The notes beneath the pieces are model-generated. The model ran no database searches, was not told where the DNA came from, and saw only the letters and a program-made list of their open reading frames with translations. 64,000 nt of DNA from Pseudoalteromonas undina (GTDB lineage: Bacteria; Pseudomonadota; Gammaproteobacteria; Enterobacterales; Alteromonadaceae): the NCBI RefSeq assembly GCF_000238275.3, contig NZ_AHCF03000004.1, positions 124,001 to 188,000 of the forward strand, written 5' to 3'. Below are positions 54,430-63,535 of this stretch, one piece after another; the stretch's first letter is position 1; each line of letters starts with the position of its first letter. The position numbers and the translations under genes were made by a program.

Positions 54430-54837
54430 ATGAAAAAATTAATATTATGTGTAATATTCTTGTTTACTAACTTCGCCTATGCAGAATTTGCTATTATCGT
54501 GCATCCTTCAAATGAAAGTAGTTTTGATGAGTCTGTTATTAGTCGAATTTATACAGGAAAAGAAAAGTCATTTAGCAATGGCAATAAGATCATTCCAATA
54601 TCTCAAGAATCAAGCAGTGCTGCAACCGAGCAATTTAATAGTAAATTACTCAATAAAACGTCTTCTCAGTTAAAAGCATATTGGTCAAAACTGATTTTTA
54701 CAGGAAAGGGCACACCGCCTAAAGAGTTAGAAAATGACAGTGAAGTAATCAAAATGGTCGCAGCGAACCCTGACACCATTGGCTTTGTTTCTTCATCAGC
54801 AGTATCGGATAACGTTAAAGTGGTTTTCACTTTTTAA
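54430..54837 (+). CDS. PstS-like small periplasmic phosphate-binding-type protein
   Basis: The 135-residue protein has a signal peptide (about 1-19) and a single lobe of the PstS-type binding fold. The wording IVHPSNESSFDESVISRIYT, GKEKSFSNGNKIIPI and NPDTIGFVSSSAV is typical of the truncated PBP-like_2 group. Full PstS is about 320 residues, so this is not a transporter component by itself. It forms an operon with the porin and is followed by a terminator. A role in ligand handling or signalling with the porin is inferred. Confidence 0.78.
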   Translation: MKKLILCVIFLFTNFAYAEFAIIVHPSNESSFDESVISRIYTGKEKSFSNGNKIIPISQESSSAATEQFNSKLLNKTSSQLKAYWSKLIFTGKGTPPKELENDSEVIKMVAANPDTIGFVSSSAVSDNVKVVFTF

Positions 54838-54850
54838 TCTACAACTAATA

Positions 54851-54879
54851 AGCGTGCTGATTAACCAGCACGCTTTTTT
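54851..54879 (+). terminator. Intrinsic terminator after the porin operon
   Basis: AGCGTGCTG (54851-54859) pairs with CAGCACGCT (54866-54874) around ATTAAC, followed by a run of T. Confidence 0.88.
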
Positions 54880-54990
54880 AGTAATTGGTTAATTACATAT
54901 GACGATGTTTAAAATCTGACAGTTATTTTACTGTCACCGCTGCCTCGCTCGTGTATCCTATAGGTTGTATACCATTTATCAAAAGTCTGT

Positions 54991-55293
54991 ATGTCAAACT
55001 CAATCATTGCTGTTGAAAATATCGATACAACCGCCGTCACTTGTGCTAATTGCCAAGCGTGTTGTTGCCAATTAGAAGTGCGTATTGTTAGTGATACTGG
55101 TGTCCCTTTTCAGTATATTGATTACGATAAATGGGGCAGCGAAGTAATGAAGCGCGGCGACGATGGTTGGTGCCAAGCACTCGATAGAAATACGTTAATG
55201 TGTACTATTTACGAAAATCGCCCATTAACGTGTCGAGAATTCGAAATGGCGTCTGATGAGTGTATTACCGAACGTGAATTAGCGGGTATTTAA
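54991..55293 (+). CDS. YkgJ-family cysteine-cluster protein
   Basis: The 100-residue protein belongs to the YkgJ family of putative zinc- or iron-chelating proteins. It shows the cysteine cluster CANCQACCCQ near residue 18, WCQALDRNTLMCTIYENRPL and the conserved TCREFE. These proteins are small and cytoplasmic with no established function. It is a lone gene. Confidence 0.82.
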   Translation: MSNSIIAVENIDTTAVTCANCQACCCQLEVRIVSDTGVPFQYIDYDKWGSEVMKRGDDGWCQALDRNTLMCTIYENRPLTCREFEMASDECITERELAGI

Positions 55294-55296
55294 AAT

Positions 55297-55314
55297 GCGG
55301 GCTGATTAACCCGC
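55297..55314. terminator. Hairpin between convergent genes
   Basis: GCGGG (55297-55301) pairs with CCCGC (55310-55314) around CTGATTAA. On the - strand an ATTTTAAA tail follows, so it may end ktrB transcripts. Confidence 0.45.
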
Positions 55315-55324
55315 GTTAGTGTTG

Positions 55325-56689
55325 TTAACCAATAGAGAGTTGCGCGCTTGGGTATCTTAGTTTTTTAGTGCGTGGACTTGCTAAAAAGTAGGCGAGAGTG
55401 AGCGGGCCTATTCTGCCCATAAACATTAAAAACATAATGATAAACTCCCCCAGCGGTGATAACGATGACGTTAAACCGCGTGAAAGCCCTACCGTACCCA
55501 GTGCCGATACCGCTTCAAAAGCAACATCTAAAAAAGGTGCATCTTCAACGACCAGTAATGTAAAAATAGCCAACCAAGTGACTCCCGCTGAAATAACGGT
55601 TAAGGCTAATGCTTTATACACTGAATCTTTGTCTATTTCTCGGCGTAACACGGTGACGCCTTTATCACGTCTTAAGTAGCTATAGGTTGCTAGTATTAAA
55701 ACGATAAATGTAACGACCTTTATGCCACTTGCTGTACTCAAAGAGCCGCCACCGATAAACATAAGCATCATAGTTAAAGCGGTACTGGCATTTTTTAATT
55801 CTTCAATAGCAATGGTATTAAACCCCGCAGTACGGGGAGTAACGGCTTGAAACCAAGCTGCTAGCCATTTACCTACTTCAGATAACGGCTGCAGTGTTTT
55901 TGGATTATCGTATTCAATTACGTAAATAAGCAACAATGCAATAACGTTAATAATAACAGTGCTGATCAGCATTAATTTACTGTAGGGACTGAGCTTAGCC
56001 CAACGCTTTGACTTATATAAATCTGTTAATACGGTAAAGCCAAGGCCACCAATAATAAACAAACAGGTAATTGTTAAATTCACAACAGGGTCTTCTACAT
56101 ACTGCATTAAGCTGTTAGGACTTAATGCAAACCCTGCATTGTTAAAAGCGCTAATAGTATAAAAAAGTGCATGAAAAAAGCTTTTTTGTAAGCCCATTTC
56201 GGGTAGCCAATACAGCGTTAAAATAATAATGCCTACAGATTCAACGATTAGCGCAAACAGCAAAACAGACTTAGCGGTATTTACCAAAGTAGATGTATCT
56301 GTTTGATTAAAAGCAGCTTTAGTCACTGTTTTTTGAATAAAGCCAACTTTATTACCCAGTGCCATTAAAGTTACAACCGCAAAGGTCATTAAACCTAGAC
56401 CGCCTAGTTGAATTAATAGCGCAATAACGCCTTGTCCAAAAGGAGTAAACACTGAACCTGTATCGACGACAACCAGTCCAGTTACAGTCACCGCAGAGGT
56501 TGCTGTAAACGCACTTTGTATCCATGAAATAGGCTCATAGGTTGCAAAAGGCAGTTTTAACGCCAATGCCCCAAGCGTTATTAATATTAAAAAACTGCAA
56601 CATAAAATAAGCGGTGGAGCCGCATTGAGTTTTTTATGCCCACTGACTTTTCGCTCAATAGGCGTTTTGAGGGGATGCCATAAAACCAT
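55325..56689 (-). CDS. ktrB: Potassium uptake protein KtrB (TrkH family)
   Basis: The 454-residue membrane protein has the four membrane-pore-membrane repeats of the Trk/Ktr family. Selectivity-filter glycines are seen in SAVTVTGLVV, FNNAGFALS, TPRTAGFNT and GTVGLSRG. It is the K+-translocating subunit, which works with the cytoplasmic gating ring KtrA and is often Na+-coupled. The gene starts 2 nt after the ktrA stop. Confidence 0.92.
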   Translation of the reverse strand: MVLWHPLKTPIERKVSGHKKLNAAPPLILCCSFLILITLGALALKLPFATYEPISWIQSAFTATSAVTVTGLVVVDTGSVFTPFGQGVIALLIQLGGLGLMTFAVVTLMALGNKVGFIQKTVTKAAFNQTDTSTLVNTAKSVLLFALIVESVGIIILTLYWLPEMGLQKSFFHALFYTISAFNNAGFALSPNSLMQYVEDPVVNLTITCLFIIGGLGFTVLTDLYKSKRWAKLSPYSKLMLISTVIINVIALLLIYVIEYDNPKTLQPLSEVGKWLAAWFQAVTPRTAGFNTIAIEELKNASTALTMMLMFIGGGSLSTASGIKVVTFIVLILATYSYLRRDKGVTVLRREIDKDSVYKALALTVISAGVTWLAIFTLLVVEDAPFLDVAFEAVSALGTVGLSRGLTSSLSPLGEFIIMFLMFMGRIGPLTLAYFLASPRTKKLRYPSAQLSIG

Positions 56690-56691
56690 GA

Positions 56692-57345
56692 TTATAAAAG
56701 CCTTGGTGCAAGATAGTTTAGTTCGACTCGATTACCTGATAACAGTAAGGTGTCGTAGGTAAGTAACTCAAAGTCATCATCAAGTTTGGCAAACGTTTGC
56801 TTGGCGCGCTTAACCAATAATGGGTCTACAGTGCGTTTCATTTCTTTTAGTAAATGCCCTAGTTTTGTTTTATGTAAGTGCGCTTTTATACTTACTTCAA
56901 CAACGTATATGCCATTGCCTAGGGAAATATAGTCGTTCACTACAGGGTAATTAAGCGCTTGTGCAACTCGCACGCCCATTTCTTCTTCAGGATGAATAAT
57001 GCGTGTTACACCTAATTTAGAAATAATTGTGTGATGGGCTTTAGTGCTCGCTTTTACCCATATTTGCTTAACAGCTAGGTTTTTTAATGCAAGGGTGCAC
57101 AGAATGCTCGATTGCATGTCTTCTCCTATTGCCACTAAAACGGCCTGACTGCTCGCTAAATCAAGCTCTTTAAGTGCGGCTTCATCAGTGGAGTCGCAAA
57201 CAACGGTTTCTGATAAATGCTCAACATATTTTTCAGCTAGTTTAGGGTTACTATCAACCCCAGTGACTGTATGCCCTAAATGAATTAACTCAAGGCTTGC
57301 TGCAATGCCAAATCGACCCAATCCGATCACTGTAAAATGTGCCAT
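56692..57345 (-). CDS. ktrA: Potassium uptake regulatory subunit KtrA
   Basis: The 217-residue protein has an RCK_N Rossmann domain (VIGLGRFGIAASLELIHLGH, acidic residue in VTGVDSNPK) that binds ATP/ADP or NAD and an RCK_C domain (about 135-217). It forms an octameric ring gating KtrB. AGGT lies 7 nt before ATG 57345. An 18-codon frame with a strong ribosome-binding site lies 50 nt upstream. Confidence 0.92.
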   Translation of the reverse strand: MAHFTVIGLGRFGIAASLELIHLGHTVTGVDSNPKLAEKYVEHLSETVVCDSTDEAALKELDLASSQAVLVAIGEDMQSSILCTLALKNLAVKQIWVKASTKAHHTIISKLGVTRIIHPEEEMGVRVAQALNYPVVNDYISLGNGIYVVEVSIKAHLHKTKLGHLLKEMKRTVDPLLVKRAKQTFAKLDDDFELLTYDTLLLSGNRVELNYLAPRLL

Positions 57346-57395
57346 GTTGATACCTAAATTAAAGTTAAAAGAGAGAAGTGGTAAAGTTCATTTGG

Positions 57396-57452
57396 TCAAT
57401 AAACAGTTAATACATAGGCTGTAAGCATCACTATTTTTATCCAACCCAACAT
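57396..57452 (-). CDS. Candidate 18-aa hydrophobic peptide upstream of ktrA
   Basis: A short frame encodes MLGWIKIVMLTAYVLTVY and a TGA stop. It starts at ATG 57452 with AGAAGGAG 8 nt upstream, one of the strongest ribosome-binding sites in the window. The stop is 50 nt before ktrA. The hydrophobic, aromatic-ended sequence could be a one-helix membrane peptide, comparable in idea to KdpF, or a translated leader that controls ktrAB. Chance occurrence is possible. Confidence 0.4.
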   Translation of the reverse strand: MLGWIKIVMLTAYVLTVY

Positions 57453-57517
57453 ACGTATTACTCCTTCTGCTGAAGTTAGAATATGAGTTATTAAAGTAAC
57501 AATGTAGGTAGGCGTTA

Positions 57518-57571
57518 AAAGCTTTATAAAGATTTAACGAATCAGATAAAAAACTTTATAAAAACTTTATA
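57518..57571. promoter_or_regulatory. Repeated CTTTATA boxes before the KdpD-like gene
   Basis: AAACTTTATA occurs at 57551-57560 and again at 57562-57571, 11 bp apart, and a related AAAGCTTTATA lies at 57518-57528. Spacing by one helical turn upstream of a KdpDE-like pair suggests binding sites for its response regulator, though overlapping -10-like elements are an alternative. Confidence 0.4.
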
Positions 57572-57626
57572 GAGGCAATATCGAAAAGGCAGTAATCTAG
57601 GTTCTCAAATGTTAGAGGAATAATTA

Positions 57627-58952
57627 ATGAATCAGGCAGAGGCTAAACCACGTTGGTATAACGCATTGTTTTTGGCAGTAATAATGCCATTAATTGTGGT
57701 TATTGCCATTTACCCTGTACGTAATTGGTTTACTACCACCGATATCGTGATGCTTCAGTTATTGTGGGTGACTTGGGTTGCTGTGCGCAGTAATCGTCGT
57801 CTTGCCATACTGACCACCTTAGTGAGTGTGGCGTGTACAGATTGGTTTTTTGTTGCCCCAAATTTTACTTTTCATATTGAAAACATAGAATATTTAGTAA
57901 CCTTTATGGTTATGCTGATTGTTGGTTTTGTGATCAGCCAATTGGCAGGGGAGCTCAGTACTAAAGTTAGGGATGTGCAATTACATGCAAGTAATAGTCG
58001 CACCTTGTACGAACTGGCCAAAGACTTAAACAGCCTAGATACGCTGGATGAACAAAAAAAGCACTTTGTGCAGCGGATCAGCAAGCATTTAAACGCATCT
58101 TGTACATTTATACCTGCAGCATCGCAGGGCAATAGTGAGTTTATATTGCTTAGTGAAGTTAACCCTAGCTGGGGCGGGTTTAATTTTACTAAACGGTTAA
58201 CGCAAGGGCAAAAATCCTTTGCGGACACCGCTATTTCGCTTCTTTATCAGGTACATGAAAAAACATTATTACGCCAACAGTCGGCTGCTATTTCGGTGCA
58301 AGCGGAATTAGAGCGCGCTAAAAATGCACTTTTACGCAGTTTGTCTCACGATTTACGCACACCACTGGCGACTATTATGGGCGCATCGAGCATGCTTGCA
58401 GATGATGAGATTACCCTCAGTGACAGCGTGATAAAAGAGCAAGCGAGTAATATTTATGAGCAAAGTAAAATACTAAATGAGCACTTTGATAAAGTAATGG
58501 AGTTAAGCCGAGTTAATAAAATGGGTGAAAATCTAAGTTGGCAAACAATAAACTTACAAGCACTACTTAGTGAAGCTAAAGCTAGAAGACAGCAGCAACT
58601 CACTGATTTTATCATAAATACCAATATAGACGCTCAGACAACATGCAAAGGGGATGTGACTTTGTTAGAAATTGCGCTGGCTAATATGCTCGAAAATGCA
58701 TGGCGTTATGGTGATAAAAAGGTGAGCGTTGAATTTACGCAAAGTACTAATCAGCAAAAGGTAGTTTATCAGTTACTTCTAACTAATAACTTGGTAATTA
58801 AAGGGCAAACAAGTAACGATGAAGGCGTTGGGTTAGGCAGCATTATTTGTGATGTGGTTGCTAAATTTCACCAGGGCACATTTACATTAACAATTAATAA
58901 CGAAGCAAATATGGCGCACGCAAAGTTAATCTGGGAAAAAAGTAATGACTAA
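57627..58952 (+). CDS. KdpD-like sensor histidine kinase (short form)
   Basis: The 441-residue kinase starts with a DUF4118-type four-helix membrane domain (about 12-110; TDWFFVAPNFTFHIENIEYL is typical KdpD wording), a GAF-like part, a DHp domain with LLRSLSHDLRTPLATIMGAS, and a HATPase domain with ANMLENAWRYG. The N-terminal KdpD sensor and USP domains (about 400 residues) are absent. It overlaps the KdpE-like gene by 8 nt and is divergent from ktrAB. No kdpFABC pump is visible, so the pair may control Ktr. Confidence 0.87.
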   Translation: MNQAEAKPRWYNALFLAVIMPLIVVIAIYPVRNWFTTTDIVMLQLLWVTWVAVRSNRRLAILTTLVSVACTDWFFVAPNFTFHIENIEYLVTFMVMLIVGFVISQLAGELSTKVRDVQLHASNSRTLYELAKDLNSLDTLDEQKKHFVQRISKHLNASCTFIPAASQGNSEFILLSEVNPSWGGFNFTKRLTQGQKSFADTAISLLYQVHEKTLLRQQSAAISVQAELERAKNALLRSLSHDLRTPLATIMGASSMLADDEITLSDSVIKEQASNIYEQSKILNEHFDKVMELSRVNKMGENLSWQTINLQALLSEAKARRQQQLTDFIINTNIDAQTTCKGDVTLLEIALANMLENAWRYGDKKVSVEFTQSTNQQKVVYQLLLTNNLVIKGQTSNDEGVGLGSIICDVVAKFHQGTFTLTINNEANMAHAKLIWEKSND

Positions 58953-59613
58953 AATCTTGATATTAGAAGATTCTCCCCCTCTACAAAGCTTTTTAAAAAC
59001 CTTGTTGCAAGCCAGTGGTTACGAGCTAAGTATTTGTGATAAAGGGTTAGATGGTTTTGCACGTTTAAGTGAGCAAAGTTACGATCTTGTATTGTTAGAC
59101 TTAGGCCTGCTAGACATGGATGGTCAAGACTGGTTAATTGAGTTTCGACAATGGAGTGCCTTACCTGTTTTAGTGCTATCAGCTCGAGATGGCGAAGTTG
59201 AAAAGGTCACTGCGCTTGATAATGGGGCAAATGACTATATTACCAAACCGTTTAGCGCCAATGAGTTGCTAGCCCGGATTCGGGTTTTATTACGTACCCA
59301 GAGCCAGCCGAGTGTGGCATTTACCTGCGGGAATATAAAAATAGATCCACAAAAGCACAGAGTAACCTCTTCTGGAAATGAGATAAAACTCACTAAAAAA
59401 GAGTACGCAATATTATTATTACTGTTTCAAAATAAAAATACAGTACTCACCCATAATGCAATCTTAAGCCATATTTGGGGAGCGCAGTACATAGACCGTC
59501 CTGAATACGTACGAGTCCATGTGGCACAGCTCAGACAAAAATTAGAGGCTAACCCCGCTAGTCCAAAATATATCTTAACTGAACCAGCTGTGGGTTATCG
59601 ATTGGCCGATTAA
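58945..59613 (+). CDS. KdpE-like OmpR-family response regulator
   Basis: The 222-residue regulator has a receiver (ILILEDSPPLQSFL; Asp in LVLLDLGLLDMDG; TKPF lysine) and a winged-helix DNA-binding domain (about 125-222) ending LRQKLEANPASPKYILTEPA. Wording follows KdpE. It overlaps its kinase gene by 8 nt. Confidence 0.9.
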   Translation: MTKILILEDSPPLQSFLKTLLQASGYELSICDKGLDGFARLSEQSYDLVLLDLGLLDMDGQDWLIEFRQWSALPVLVLSARDGEVEKVTALDNGANDYITKPFSANELLARIRVLLRTQSQPSVAFTCGNIKIDPQKHRVTSSGNEIKLTKKEYAILLLLFQNKNTVLTHNAILSHIWGAQYIDRPEYVRVHVAQLRQKLEANPASPKYILTEPAVGYRLAD

Positions 59614-59816
59614 AAATAAAAGTTTTGCAGAGTGTTTTTGTCTTTAAACCATACCCTATTTAACAATCTTATCTACTAGGCAGCTGGTATTTTAATACCC
59701 TTCTTTCACATTTATTTCTACACAATTCATTTGCCTAGAAAGTTTTTATAGTCTAATTTTTAAGCTTACTACTTCAAATCCTCAGGACATTGGCTTGCTT
59801 GTTTAAGCCTAAAATT

Positions 59817-61931
59817 ATGCGACTAACACTCATACATTCTTTGCAAGGAAAAATGCTGCTGTATTTGGCATTGCCCGTTATGCTCATCATCGCGGGTATT
59901 TTGAGTTACTGGTATTCAACCAGCCTTAATCAGGCTGTTATGCAAGCAAAGCTTAACTTGAGTCAGACCGCCGATACTATTTCTGCAAAAGTAAATGAAG
60001 AGACGCAATTGGCAGTACGCACTACCGAAATTATGGCCTTAGCACAGCAAAATGGGTTGTTTGGTGATAGAGAGGCAAGTATTAATTTTGTTCGTGCAGT
60101 GCTTAAAATGAATCCTTCATTCGTGGGGGCTTCTTTTGGTTATGAGCCTAATGCCGATAATCAAGATCAAGCCTATATTAATGCTCCGTCATTAAAAGAA
60201 GGCGTTTATGTAAATCAAACCGGTCGTTTTTTACCTTATTGGCACCGTGACTTTAATGATTCTGAACGCTTGTTACTTGAGCCCTTGGTGGACATGGAAT
60301 CTAGTCTTTATTATGAGGGAGTACGCCAACAGTTTTTACGTGATGGCAATACAGAGACGATGATCACTGAGCCCTATGTTTACGAGGGAAGAATGCTGGT
60401 TGAACAAAGTTCGCCCATTATCATTAATGATAAATTTGTCGGTATGGCAAGCGTAGATAGAGCGCTCGCTGACATCACTGAATTCTTGCAAACCATAAAG
60501 CAGCAATTAAAAATAGATGTTTTGTTACTCAGTCAGCGCGACAACGTGATTGCAACGACATTAAATCATTCAGGATTAAAAACGAAGGCCATTTTAGATA
60601 CAGATTACGCAAGTATAGCCAAACAGCTAAAGTTACAGGGGCAAGAAAGAGAGATACTATCTGCGAACGATCCTTTTGATTCCGGGGTTTTCTATTTTGA
60701 TAAAGCCAAGGTTGCCACTGGTAATTGGACAGTGATAGTGCGCCGCTCTGAAGCCGATATTATTGGGCCTATTCAAGCGCAATTTAAACCATTACTGGCA
60801 GCGGCTTTTGCAAGTGTATTACTGGTTTTTTTACTCTTTTGGTATTTTATTAACCGAACAACTAAGCGTATTAATATTGCTATTAAATCTGTTGAACAGT
60901 TAGCTAATGGCGATTTATCCATTCATGTTCAAAAATATATGACTCAAAATGATGAGCTTGGCACTATGTTTAGAAGTTTTGAGCGTTTAATTAAAGCCAG
61001 TAAAGATATTGATCAGGTTTGCTCTGCGATTGCAGCAGGTGATTTTTCTAAAACAGTTTCAAAGCGCGGTCCTTATGATCGTTTAAGTGATTCTATTAAT
61101 TTAATGTCGAGTAAACGCCACGAGGCAGAGCAGGCTCTAGTTGAGCAAACCATAGAGCTTCGTCGCACTCAGCAAGAGCTTGTTGAAGCAGAAAAAATGT
61201 CGTCACTTGGAAGTTTAGTTAGTGGTGTAGCCCATGAGGTGAATACGCCGTTAGGCGTTTGCGTAACTGCGACGTCGCATTTAAGAGAAATGCTGATTGA
61301 AACTAAAAACAAGGTGGCTTCTGGCTCCTTGAGTAAAACGCAGTTTAGCGAGTTTATTAGTGAAGTTGATTTAAGTTGTGACATTTTACTAAAAAATATG
61401 CAGCGCGCCGCAGGTTTAATAAGCAGTTTTAAACGTGTTGCGGTTGATCAAACAACCGAAGAATTACGTAATTTATATATAAGTAGTTATTTAAATGAGG
61501 TGCAAAAAAGCCTTTACCATACCCTCAAAGCAACACCCGTTGACATTACTATTAGTGCGAAAGAACCTGAGCTTGAAGTGTATTCTGATCCTGGTGCTTT
61601 AGCACAAATCTTCACTAATTTAGTAATGAATTCAATTATTCATGGTTTTAAAAATGGCAGCCAAAAAGGGCAAATAAGTGTTCATATAGACTACTCAGAT
61701 TCTGTTTGCATTCATTATCAAGATAACGGAAGAGGCATGACTGAAGAGGCAGAGAAAAAAGTATTTGATCCTTTTTACACCACAAATAGAGCAGGTGGTG
61801 GCAGTGGTTTAGGAATGAACATTGTGTACAACCTTGTTGTACATCGGCTAAAGGGGCAAATTTTTATAAAGGAAAAACAATCAACGGGAGTTTATTTTTT
61901 TATTCAATTCCCCTTAACGCTACCGAATTAA
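59817..61931 (+). CDS. Membrane sensor histidine kinase with dCache and HAMP domains
   Basis: The 704-residue kinase has a transmembrane helix (about 15-35), a periplasmic dCache sensor (about 40-330), a second helix (about 337-358), HAMP (about 360-410), a coiled coil, a DHp domain with SLGSLVSGVAHEVNTPLGVC and a HATPase domain with DNGRGM and FDPFYTTNRAGGGSGLGM. A TTG start at 59790 would add nine residues without support; ATG 59817 begins the natural N-terminus. It is followed closely by an HD-GYP response regulator, its likely partner. Confidence 0.87.
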   Translation: MRLTLIHSLQGKMLLYLALPVMLIIAGILSYWYSTSLNQAVMQAKLNLSQTADTISAKVNEETQLAVRTTEIMALAQQNGLFGDREASINFVRAVLKMNPSFVGASFGYEPNADNQDQAYINAPSLKEGVYVNQTGRFLPYWHRDFNDSERLLLEPLVDMESSLYYEGVRQQFLRDGNTETMITEPYVYEGRMLVEQSSPIIINDKFVGMASVDRALADITEFLQTIKQQLKIDVLLLSQRDNVIATTLNHSGLKTKAILDTDYASIAKQLKLQGQEREILSANDPFDSGVFYFDKAKVATGNWTVIVRRSEADIIGPIQAQFKPLLAAAFASVLLVFLLFWYFINRTTKRINIAIKSVEQLANGDLSIHVQKYMTQNDELGTMFRSFERLIKASKDIDQVCSAIAAGDFSKTVSKRGPYDRLSDSINLMSSKRHEAEQALVEQTIELRRTQQELVEAEKMSSLGSLVSGVAHEVNTPLGVCVTATSHLREMLIETKNKVASGSLSKTQFSEFISEVDLSCDILLKNMQRAAGLISSFKRVAVDQTTEELRNLYISSYLNEVQKSLYHTLKATPVDITISAKEPELEVYSDPGALAQIFTNLVMNSIIHGFKNGSQKGQISVHIDYSDSVCIHYQDNGRGMTEEAEKKVFDPFYTTNRAGGGSGLGMNIVYNLVVHRLKGQIFIKEKQSTGVYFFIQFPLTLPN

Positions 61932-61950
61932 TAACTAGTAGAGTGTGTTT

Positions 61951-63486
61951 ATGGATTGGTTACAAGATGATGAAGTTGTAAAACAAGCGGTCGACAGCAA
62001 GCATGTTGAACCATGGAAAATCTTAGTGGTTGATGATGATGAATCTGTACATCAAGTAACTCAACTTGCAATGAAGCGCTTTGAATTTGAGCAACGACCT
62101 ATTGAATTACATAGTGTCTACAGTGCGGCAGAGGCCAGAGAGAAACTACAAAGCTCAGAGCGCTATGCATTAATTTTATTAGATGTAGTAATGGAAACTG
62201 AGCATGCAGGATTAGATTTTGCACGATTTGTTCGCCAAGACTTACAAAATGTATATAGCCGAATTATTTTACGCACAGGTCAGCCAGGGGTTGCGCCAGA
62301 GCGCAGTGTTATTCGCGATTATGATATTGATGGTTATAAAGCGAAGAGCCAACTGCAAAGCCAAGATCTTGAATTGATTTTTTATACCTCTTTGCGCGCC
62401 TATCGCGATATTTGTATGCTACAAAACCATCGGCACAACTTAAAAAGGCTAATAATAGCAATTTCTACTATTACCCAAATTGGTGACTTGGTTGAGTTTA
62501 CCTCTGTTGTAATGGAAGAGCTAAAACTAGTACTGAATATGAGCTCCGCCAATTTGTATATTGATGCGCCTAAGGTCTTTGGTATTTGCCAGTTAGATGA
62601 AAAGCTGCAGATGATTGAGGGAGAGCTTTCTGGCATACATTTATTCACGGGCAATGGAATTGACAGTATTCCACAAAAACATCAAGAGTATTTTTTAAGG
62701 GCAAAGCAAACTAAGCAGAATTTTATAGCAGAAGATCATTATGTTTATTTTCATCATTCGCAAAAAGGTTTAGATTCCATCTTAGCGTTTCAGTCGCTGC
62801 AGCCGGTAAAAAAAGAAGCTCAACAGCTAGTAGATTTATTTTTGGGTAATGTAGTACTGACCTTTGAAAGCCTCTTATTAGCTAATTCAATTGAAGAAAC
62901 CCAGCAACTGGCTATTTCACTGATGGGAGGAGCGATGGAGTCACGCTCCAAAGAAACCGGCTCACATGTAATCAGGGTTGGTTTATATGCAAAACTATTA
63001 GCGCAGCTAAATAATCAAAATCAATCATATTGCGATAAAATTAGTTTAGCAGCACAGTTACACGATGTAGGAAAGGTGGGAGTTCCAGATTTAATTTTAA
63101 ATAAGCCAGCTAAATTGGATGCTGATGAATGGGAAATTATGAAACAGCACACCACCAAAGGCTGGGAAATCCTCAAAGGAACAGCTAATCCTGTAATTGA
63201 TATGGCTGCTAACATTGCAATTGATCATCACGAACGTTGGGATGGAGCTGGTTATCCACACGCAAAAAAACAGCAAGAGATCAGTTTAGAGGGGCGAATT
63301 ACTGCGATTGCTGATGTATTTGATGCGTTATGTTGTCGTCGTTGTTATAAAGAGCCTTGGAGCATGGATGAAGCAAAGGCGGAAATAATTAAAGGCGCAG
63401 GTAATCATTTCGATCCGACGTTGGTTGAATTATTTGAATTGAATTTTAATGCGTTTAAACAAATTTATTTAGACAGGCCCGAGTAA
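61951..63486 (+). CDS. Response regulator with DUF3369 and active HD-GYP domain
   Basis: The 511-residue protein has a receiver (ILVVDDDESVHQVT; Asp in LILLDVVMETEHAG), a DUF3369 region (about 160-320) and an HD-GYP domain (about 325-490). The HD-GYP ligands look intact: GSHVIRV, LHDVGKVGVPD, the MKQH histidine and HHERWDGAGYP. It should hydrolyse c-di-GMP under control of the preceding kinase. The GTG at 61945 is in frame, but ATG 61951 is preferred. Confidence 0.9.
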   Translation: MDWLQDDEVVKQAVDSKHVEPWKILVVDDDESVHQVTQLAMKRFEFEQRPIELHSVYSAAEAREKLQSSERYALILLDVVMETEHAGLDFARFVRQDLQNVYSRIILRTGQPGVAPERSVIRDYDIDGYKAKSQLQSQDLELIFYTSLRAYRDICMLQNHRHNLKRLIIAISTITQIGDLVEFTSVVMEELKLVLNMSSANLYIDAPKVFGICQLDEKLQMIEGELSGIHLFTGNGIDSIPQKHQEYFLRAKQTKQNFIAEDHYVYFHHSQKGLDSILAFQSLQPVKKEAQQLVDLFLGNVVLTFESLLLANSIEETQQLAISLMGGAMESRSKETGSHVIRVGLYAKLLAQLNNQNQSYCDKISLAAQLHDVGKVGVPDLILNKPAKLDADEWEIMKQHTTKGWEILKGTANPVIDMAANIAIDHHERWDGAGYPHAKKQQEISLEGRITAIADVFDALCCRRCYKEPWSMDEAKAEIIKGAGNHFDPTLVELFELNFNAFKQIYLDRPE

Positions 63487-63495
63487 CGAGGTTGT

Positions 63496-63526
63496 CGCTC
63501 TGATTGCGTTAGCCACAATCAAAGCG
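63496..63526. terminator. Hairpin between convergent genes
   Basis: CGCT-C-TGATTG (63496-63506) pairs with CAATCA-A-AGCG (63516-63526), one mismatch, 9-nt loop. No clear T-run; probable weak bidirectional terminator. Confidence 0.45.
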
Positions 63527-63535
63527 AACATAAAA

